DNA from: Actinomadura parmotrematis
Lineage (GTDB): Bacteria > Actinomycetota > Actinomycetes > Streptosporangiales > Streptosporangiaceae
Direction of reading: 5' to 3'
DNA: 64,000 nucleotides
NCBI RefSeq assembly: GCF_019458805.1
Contig: NZ_JAIBOA010000011.1
Span: 183,249-247,248, forward strand
The notes beneath the pieces were generated by a model, which was given only the letters and a program-made list of their open reading frames with translations, was not told the origin of the DNA and did no database searches. The position numbers were made by a program, and so were the translations under genes. Shown here in pieces: positions 59,038 to 64,000 of the stretch (the stretch's first letter is position 1; each line of letters begins with the position of its first letter).

Positions 59038-60093
59038 ATGGCTTCCCGCAGCATCCGGCTCGCGGTCGTCCCCGGCGACGGGATCGGCCCCGAGGTGGTG
59101 GCCGAGGGGCTGAAGGTCCTCTCGGCCGTCGCCCCCGCCCACGACCTGACGTTCCAGCAGACCGACTACGACCTCGGCGCCGCCCGCTGGCACCGCACGG
59201 GCGAGACGCTGCCGGACGCGGTCCTCGCGGAGCTGCGCGAGCAGGAGGTCATCCTGCTCGGCGCCGTCGGCGACCCGAGCGTGCCGAGCGGCGTGCTGGA
59301 GCGCGGGCTGCTGCTCCGCGCCCGGTTCGAGCTGGACCACTACGTGAACCTGCGCCCGGTGAAGCTGTTCCCGGGCGTCGCGACGCCGCTGGCGGGCGCC
59401 GGCCCGGACGACATCGACATGATCGTCGTCCGCGAGGGCACCGAGGGCCCCTACACCGGCGTCGGCGGCGTCCTGCGCAAGGGCACCCCGGCCGAGGTCG
59501 CCACCCAGGAGAGCGTCAACACCTACTACGGCGTCGAGCGGGTCGTCCGCTACGCCTTCGAGGTCGCCGCCTCCCGGCCGCGCAGGAAGCTGACGCTCGT
59601 CCACAAGGACAACGTGCTGACGTTCGCGGGCGAGCTCTACCAGCGCGTCCTGGCGGAGGTCGGCGCCGAGTTCCCGCAGGTCGCCACCGACTACGTGCAC
59701 GTGGACGCGGCCACCATGTTCTTCGTGAACCAGCCGCGGCGCTTCGACGTCGTGGTCACCGACAACCTGTTCGGCGACATCATCACCGACATCGGCGCCG
59801 CGATCGCCGGCGGCATCGGCCTCGCCGCCTCCGGCAACGTCAACCCGACCGGCGCCGCCCCGTCGATGTTCGAGCCGGTCCACGGCAGCGCCCCCGACAT
59901 CGCCGGGCAGGGCAAGGCCGACCCGACCGCCACGATCCTGTCGGTCGCCATGCTGCTCGACCACGTCGGCGCCCCCGCCGCCGCCCGCGCCGTCGAGCGG
60001 GCCGTCTCCGACGACCTGACCGAGCGCGGCGCCCTCGGGGCGCGCTCGACCGCCCAGATCGGCGACGCGATCGCCAAGCGAGTATCGGGCTAG
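59038..60093 (+). CDS. leuB: 3-isopropylmalate dehydrogenase
   Basis: 351 residues. RLAVVPGDGIGPEVVAEGLKVL, the substrate arginines in ELDHYVNLRPVKLFPG and EGTEGPYTGVGG, catalytic HKDNVLTFAGELY, and the metal aspartates in DNLFGDIITDIGAAI mark LeuB of the actinobacterial type. It oxidises 3-isopropylmalate in leucine synthesis; the other leu genes are not in the window. It has its own promoter and terminator. Confidence 0.96.
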   Translation: MASRSIRLAVVPGDGIGPEVVAEGLKVLSAVAPAHDLTFQQTDYDLGAARWHRTGETLPDAVLAELREQEVILLGAVGDPSVPSGVLERGLLLRARFELDHYVNLRPVKLFPGVATPLAGAGPDDIDMIVVREGTEGPYTGVGGVLRKGTPAEVATQESVNTYYGVERVVRYAFEVAASRPRRKLTLVHKDNVLTFAGELYQRVLAEVGAEFPQVATDYVHVDAATMFFVNQPRRFDVVVTDNLFGDIITDIGAAIAGGIGLAASGNVNPTGAAPSMFEPVHGSAPDIAGQGKADPTATILSVAMLLDHVGAPAAARAVERAVSDDLTERGALGARSTAQIGDAIAKRVSG

Positions 60094-60137
60094 CGGCGCG
60101 CCGATCCCGATACGGGGACACCTCGCAGCGAGGCACT

Positions 60138-60169
60138 CCGGGCGCGCCCCACGGCGCGCCCGGTTTTCC
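60138..60169 (+). terminator. leuB terminator
   Basis: Perfect 11-bp stem (60138-60148 with 60153-60163), 4-base loop, followed by TTTTCC. Confidence 0.9.
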
Positions 60170-60276
60170 GTATGCGCCGTGACCGGGGAGTGGGGCTGGA
60201 CGTAGGACGACAATAGGCATTAAGGATGCCGTGGCGGCAACGGGGCCGCGGCCGGCGATCCGCGAGAGGACCAACG

Positions 60277-61377
60277 ATGAGCACCCTGGACTTCGACATC
60301 ACACCGAACCCGAACCCGGTCCCGGCCGCGGAGCGGGAGGGGATCCTGGCCGACCCCGGCTGGGGCCGGCACTTCACCGACCACATGGTCACCATCCGCT
60401 ACAACGAGGACGCGGGCTGGCACGACGCGCGGGTCGAGCCCTACGGCCCGATCGCGCTGGACCCGGCGAGCCAGGTGCTGCACTACGCGCAGGAGCTGTT
60501 CGAGGGCCTCAAGGCCTACCGGCAGCCCGACGGGTCGATCGTGACGTTCCGCCCGTACATGAACGCCGCCCGGATGAACCGGTCGGCGCAGCGGATGGCG
60601 ATGCCGGAGATCCCCGAGGACCTGTTCGTCCGCGCGCTGGAGGCCCTCGTGGAGGCCGACCGCGACTGGGTGCCGACGGAGGAGGGCTACAGCCTCTACC
60701 TGCGGCCGTTCATGTTCGCCACCACCCGCCTGCTCGGGGTGAACCAGCCCGCCCGCGACTACCTGTTCATGGTCATCGCCTCCCCGTCGGGCCTGTACTA
60801 CTCCGGCGGCATCAAGCCGGTCTCGGTGTGGCTGTCGCAGAACTACACGCGCGCCGCGGCGGGCGGCACCGGCGAGGCGAAGACGGGCGGCAACTACGCC
60901 TCGTCCTTCGCCGGGCAGGCCGAGGCCGTCGCGCACGGCTGCGACCAGGTCGTCTGGCTGGACGCCGTCGAGCACCGCTGGGTGGAGGAGGTCGGCTCGA
61001 TGAACCTGATGTTCGTCTACGGCTCGGGCTCGGCGGCCCGGCTCCTCACGCCCGCCCTCACCGGCACGCTGCTGCCCGGCATCACCCGCGACTCCATGCT
61101 GAAGCTCGCCCCCGACCTCGGCGTCCCCGCCGAGGAGGGCAAGATCAGCATCGAGGAGTGGCAGGCCGGGGTGGAGTCCGGCGAGATCACCGAGGTGTTC
61201 GGCTGCGGCACCGCCGCGATCATCAGCCCGGTCGGCGAGGTCAAGGGCGCCGACCGGCAGTGGCGGATCGGGGACGGCGAGCCGGGGGAGGTGTCGATGC
61301 GGCTGCGCGAGGAGCTGATCGGCATCCAGTACGGCACCCGCCCCGACCCCTACGGCTGGGTCCACCGGATCCTGTGA
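60277..61377 (+). CDS. ilvE: branched-chain amino acid aminotransferase
   Basis: 366 residues, fold-type IV PLP enzyme. The PLP lysine lies in GEAKTGGNYASSF, and VEEVGSMNLMFVYG and FGCGTAAIISPV are standard for the longer IlvE form. It carries out the last step to Val, Leu and Ile. ATG 60277 has GAGAGGA upstream; the frame is open to an ATG at 60226, which lacks this. GACAAT near 60,210 may be the -10. The next gene starts within its stop (GTGA). Confidence 0.96.
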   Translation: MSTLDFDITPNPNPVPAAEREGILADPGWGRHFTDHMVTIRYNEDAGWHDARVEPYGPIALDPASQVLHYAQELFEGLKAYRQPDGSIVTFRPYMNAARMNRSAQRMAMPEIPEDLFVRALEALVEADRDWVPTEEGYSLYLRPFMFATTRLLGVNQPARDYLFMVIASPSGLYYSGGIKPVSVWLSQNYTRAAAGGTGEAKTGGNYASSFAGQAEAVAHGCDQVVWLDAVEHRWVEEVGSMNLMFVYGSGSAARLLTPALTGTLLPGITRDSMLKLAPDLGVPAEEGKISIEEWQAGVESGEITEVFGCGTAAIISPVGEVKGADRQWRIGDGEPGEVSMRLREELIGIQYGTRPDPYGWVHRIL

Positions 61378-61880
61378 CCGCGGTGGACGAGCTGCGCGAC
61401 GCCTACTTCGGCGCCGTCCTCCACCGGCGCGACGGCGACCGCGACGAGTGGCGGGCCGAGCTGCCCCTCGGCCGCGGCCGCATCGCGGTGACCCTGACGA
61501 GCGCGGCCGGGCCGCCGGCCGGCGACCCGGCCGGGCGGCTCGCCGCCGCGCGCGGCCCGGTGCGGCGGATCCTGGCCCGCGAGCCGGAGATCCGCCGCGC
61601 GGCCGCGGCGGCGCTGCTGCCCGCCGCCCGCGACTGGACCGAGGCCGCCGCGGGCCGGCGCGCCCTGCACCTGCCGAAGATCGTCAGTGATGCCGCCGAC
61701 ATCGAGCGGCGGATCGTCCCGGCCGGGCTGCTGCTGGAACCCTCCCCGGGGCTCGGCGGGCGGCGCACCGCCCGGCTGTCCTACCGGGACGACGGCATCT
61801 TCCGGAACCAGACGATCTATGCCGGTATCGAGGTCGGCGAGGACGGCTCGGTGGAGTTCACCGAAGCCTATTTCGGCTGA
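61374..61880 (+). CDS. hypothetical protein coupled to ilvE (DUF6985/DUF2262-like)
   Basis: 168 residues, soluble. The GTG start overlaps the ilvE stop by 4 bases. The C-terminal part (ARLSYRDDGIFRNQTIYAGIEVGEDGSVEFTEAYFG) resembles small domains found in stress or immunity-type proteins of the DUF2262/DUF6985 kind, but I cannot assign one with confidence. Function unknown; context hints at an amino-acid-linked role only by coupling. Confidence 0.75.
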   Translation: MTAVDELRDAYFGAVLHRRDGDRDEWRAELPLGRGRIAVTLTSAAGPPAGDPAGRLAAARGPVRRILAREPEIRRAAAAALLPAARDWTEAAAGRRALHLPKIVSDAADIERRIVPAGLLLEPSPGLGGRRTARLSYRDDGIFRNQTIYAGIEVGEDGSVEFTEAYFG

Positions 61881-61893
61881 TCAGCCGACTGTC

Positions 61894-61911
61894 GTCCCGC
61901 ATCGTGAGACG
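61894..61911. promoter_or_regulatory. putative branched-chain amino acid operator, cimA copy
   Basis: GTCCCGCATCGTGAGACG, third copy of the GTCYCnCATnnTGAGACS motif, located 44 bases before the cimA leader peptide. Confidence 0.55.
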
Positions 61912-61954
61912 TCGTGTGACGTATGTGGGACGGCTGTGGCACACTGATGCCATC

Positions 61955-61999
61955 ATGCGCCACAGCCTCGTGATTATCGGCTGGCGCGCCGGCAACTGA
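61955..61999 (+). CDS. cimA leader peptide (attenuation)
   Basis: ATG-initiated frame encoding MRHSLVIIGWRAGN, with consecutive Leu-Val-Ile-Ile codons (61967-61978) then Gly-x-Arg-Ala-Gly as in the ilvB leader. The stop is followed by a terminator. It is a classical branched-chain control peptide; stalling under low Ile/Val/Leu supply would favour read-through into cimA. Confidence 0.85.
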   Translation: MRHSLVIIGWRAGN

Positions 62000-62018
62000 C
62001 GGGACACCGCCGGCGCGC
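61984..62018 (+). promoter_or_regulatory. cimA leader pause/alternative hairpin
   Basis: GCGCGCCGGC (61984-61993), within the last leader codons, pairs exactly with GCCGGCGCGC (62009-62018), mirroring the hairpin in the ilvB leader. Confidence 0.7.
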
Positions 62019-62019
62019 A

Positions 62020-62053
62020 GACCTCTCACGTCCGTGAGGGGTCTTTTCGTTTT
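62020..62053 (+). terminator. cimA attenuator (intrinsic terminator)
   Basis: GACCTCTCAC (62020-62029) pairs with GTGAGGGGTC (62034-62043) with one G-U pair and a 4-base loop, followed by TTTTCGTTTT. Confidence 0.88.
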
Positions 62054-62093
62054 CCCGGCGCCGGTCCGCCCCACCCTCGGAGGGTCGCAGAAC

Positions 62094-63671
62094 ATGCAGG
62101 GCGATGCATTCCACCTTTACGACACGACGCTGCGGGACGGGTCCCAGCAGGAGGGCCTGAACCTCACGGTGGCCGACAAGCTGGCCATCGCGCGGCACCT
62201 GGACGGCCTCGGCGTCGGGTTCATCGAGGGCGGCTGGCCGGGCGCCAACCCCAAGGACACCGAGTTCTTCAGGCTCGCTCGGACCGAGCTGGACCTGAAG
62301 CACGCGCAGCTCACCGCGTTCGGCGCGACCCGCCGGGCCGGCCTGAAGGCCGCCGACGACCCCCAGGTGGCCGCGCTGCGCGACTCCGGCGCGCCGGTCG
62401 TGACGCTCGTCGCCAAGAGCCACGACCGGCACGTCGAGCTGGCCCTCCGCACCACGCTGGAGGAGAACCTGGCGATGGTCCGCGACACCGTCGCGCACCT
62501 GCGCGCCGAGGGCCGGCGCGTCTTCCTGGACGCCGAGCACTTCTTCGACGGCTACCGCGCCAACCGCGCCTACGCGCTGGAGGTCGTGCGGACCGCCGCC
62601 GAGGCCGGCGCCGACGTCGTCGCGCTCTGCGACACCAACGGCGGGATGCTGCCCGACGAGCTCGCCGACGTCGTCCACGACGTGGTCGCGGTCGGCGCCC
62701 GCGTCGGCATCCACTGCCACGACGACTCCGGCTGCGCCGTCGCCAACTCCCTGGCCGCCGTCCGCGCGGGCGCCACCCACGTGCAGGGCTGCGCCAACGG
62801 CTACGGCGAGCGGAGCGGCAACGCCAACCTGTTCACCCTCGTCGGCAACCTGCAGCTGAAGCGCGGCATGCGCCTCGTGTCCGACGACCAGCTCGCCCAG
62901 ATGACCCGCGTCGCGCACGCGGTGTCGGAGGTCACCAACGTCGCGCCGAGCTCCCAGCAGCCCTACGTCGGGCTGTCGGCGTTCGCGCACAAGGCCGGCC
63001 TGCACGCCTCGGCGATCAAGGTGGACCCCGACCTGTACCAGCACATCGACCCCGCCGCCGTCGGCAACGACATGCGGATGCTCGTCTCCAGCATGGCCGG
63101 GCGCGCCTCGGTCGAGCTGAAGGGCCGCGAGCTCGGCTTCGACCTGTCCGGCGACAAGGCCCGCGACGTCGTCGACCGGGTGAAGGAGCTGGAGTCGGCG
63201 GGCTACACCTACGAGGCCGCCGACGCCTCCTTCGAGCTGCTGCTCCGCGAGGAGCTGACCGGGGTCCGCCCGCGCCACTTCGAGGTCGAGTCCTGGCGCA
63301 CCATCGTGGAGCGCCGCGCCGACGGCGTCATGGTGAGCGAGGCCACCGTGAAGGTGCACGCCAAGGGCGAGCGGATCATCGCCACCGGCGAGGGCAACGG
63401 CCCGGTCAACGCCCTGGACAACGCGCTGCGCACCGCGCTCGGCCGGCTCTACCCCGAGCTCGCCCGGCTGGAGCTGGTCGACTACAAGGTCCGCATCCTG
63501 GAGGGCGCGCACGGCACCAGCGCCCGCACCCGGGTGCTCATCGAATCCAGCGACGGCGAGCGCGAGTGGGGCACCGTCGGCGTGGAGGAGAACGTCATCG
63601 CCGCGTCCTGGCAGGCGCTGGAGGAGGCCGTCACCTACTGCCTGCTGCACTCGGGCTACGAGGCGGGCTGA
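62094..63671 (+). CDS. cimA: (R)-citramalate synthase
   Basis: 525 residues. DRE-TIM metallolyase: LYDTTLRDGSQQEGLNLTVADKL, the metal ligands in VGIHCHDDSGCAVANSLAAV and GCANGYGERSGNANL, and the C-terminal LeuA-like allosteric domain. It condenses acetyl-CoA with pyruvate to citramalate for isoleucine synthesis without threonine. The length and HLDGLGVGFIEGGWPGANPKD text fit CimA rather than LeuA. ATG 62094 has GGAGGG upstream. Controlled by the attenuator directly ahead. Confidence 0.94.
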   Translation: MQGDAFHLYDTTLRDGSQQEGLNLTVADKLAIARHLDGLGVGFIEGGWPGANPKDTEFFRLARTELDLKHAQLTAFGATRRAGLKAADDPQVAALRDSGAPVVTLVAKSHDRHVELALRTTLEENLAMVRDTVAHLRAEGRRVFLDAEHFFDGYRANRAYALEVVRTAAEAGADVVALCDTNGGMLPDELADVVHDVVAVGARVGIHCHDDSGCAVANSLAAVRAGATHVQGCANGYGERSGNANLFTLVGNLQLKRGMRLVSDDQLAQMTRVAHAVSEVTNVAPSSQQPYVGLSAFAHKAGLHASAIKVDPDLYQHIDPAAVGNDMRMLVSSMAGRASVELKGRELGFDLSGDKARDVVDRVKELESAGYTYEAADASFELLLREELTGVRPRHFEVESWRTIVERRADGVMVSEATVKVHAKGERIIATGEGNGPVNALDNALRTALGRLYPELARLELVDYKVRILEGAHGTSARTRVLIESSDGEREWGTVGVEENVIAASWQALEEAVTYCLLHSGYEAG

Positions 63672-63710
63672 GCGGGAATCACCGGGGCCCCGGCGGGCAT
63701 TGAGGGGATC

Positions 63711-63992
63711 ATGAGCAGAGAGATCACCGACAACGCCGCCGCGAACCGCTACGAGATCCGCGAGGACGGCGCGCTCGCCGGGTTCGCCGAGTACGTGCTG
63801 CGCGACGGGGAGATCGTGTTCACCCACACCGAGGTGGACCCGTCCTTCGAGGGCAAGGGCGTCGGCGGCGCGCTGGCCCGCGGCGCCCTGGACGACGTGC
63901 GCACCCGCGACCTGGCGGTCGTGCCGCAGTGCCCGTTCATCAAGAGCTGGATCGACAAGCACCCCGACTACCGGGACCTCGTCGCGTCCTGA
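63711..63992 (+). CDS. GNAT-type N-acetyltransferase (YjdJ-like)
   Basis: 93 residues. FAEYVLRDGEIVFTHTEVDPSFEGKGVGGALARGALDDVR matches the small GNAT domain with the acetyl-CoA loop GKGVGGAL, and CPFIKSWIDKHPDYRDLV is typical of the YjdJ/Gcn5-related short proteins. It probably acetylates a small molecule or protein; substrate unknown. GAGGGG precedes ATG 63711. The gene ends 8 bases before the window edge. Confidence 0.9.
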   Translation: MSREITDNAAANRYEIREDGALAGFAEYVLRDGEIVFTHTEVDPSFEGKGVGGALARGALDDVRTRDLAVVPQCPFIKSWIDKHPDYRDLVAS

Positions 63993-64000
63993 CGGCCCGC

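Overview
This window is chromosomal DNA from a high-GC actinomycete. GC content looks well above 70 % by eye, almost every codon ends in G or C, GTG starts are common and many genes appear leaderless. The gene set and order (mnmA, F420-type LLM oxidoreductase, MetE-like gene, ligA, gatCAB, ilvBNC, serA, leuB, ilvE, cimA, plus many Hanks-type kinases) fit Streptosporangiales, most likely an Actinomadura-like Thermomonosporaceae member. The taxon is an inference from gene content, not from a marker gene. I see no phage, insertion sequence, CRISPR array, rRNA or tRNA.

Layout: (1) 0.2-13 kb is mixed metabolism: VanZ-like protein, alpha-glucan phosphorylase, secreted lipase, SNF2 helicase with a SWIM zinc-finger partner, enoyl-CoA hydratase, HxlR regulator divergent from an F420-reductase-like gene, sugar MFS porter divergent from an SDR. 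(2) 13-24.5 kb starts with an acyl-ACP desaturase and then carries a dense signalling block: four kinase-fold genes in a row (a soluble kinase, a membrane kinase, a membrane pseudokinase, and a kinase fused to two DnaJ C-terminal-type modules), then etfBA, then a fifth kinase on the other strand with an outside RsiV/DUF3298-like domain. (3) 24.6-36.3 kb: MFS plus TetR, cysteine desulfurase, NAGPA-type protein, DUF1206 and DUF695 proteins, mnmA, LLM oxidoreductase, MetE-like protein, ligA. (4) 36.5-48.8 kb: two GGDEF-EAL c-di-GMP proteins flanking the gatCAB operon, which is interrupted between gatA and gatB by a two-gene AAA-ATPase/DUF4276 (TOPRIM-like) module joined to gatB by 4-base overlaps. 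(5) 48.8-63.7 kb: branched-chain amino acid and serine biosynthesis (ilvB-ilvN-ilvC, serA, leuB, ilvE, cimA), with a cobalamin-riboswitch-controlled cbtBA cobalt transporter between serA and leuB.

Regulation visible in the sequence: ilvB and cimA each have a tiny leader peptide rich in Ile/Leu/Val codons followed by a GC-rich hairpin and a U-tailed terminator, the signature of transcription attenuation. ilvB, leuB and cimA also share an 18-bp motif (GTCYCnCATnnTGAGACS), suggesting one common DNA-binding regulator. Several genes have a TANNNT -10 box 6-14 bases ahead of the start codon, so their mRNAs are probably leaderless or nearly so.

The strongest candidates for undescribed biology are the kinase/pseudokinase/kinase-DnaJ cluster at 14-20.7 kb and the AAA/DUF4276 module embedded in the gatCAB operon at 40.9-42.7 kb. 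All assignments come from reading motifs by eye; no database search was run.
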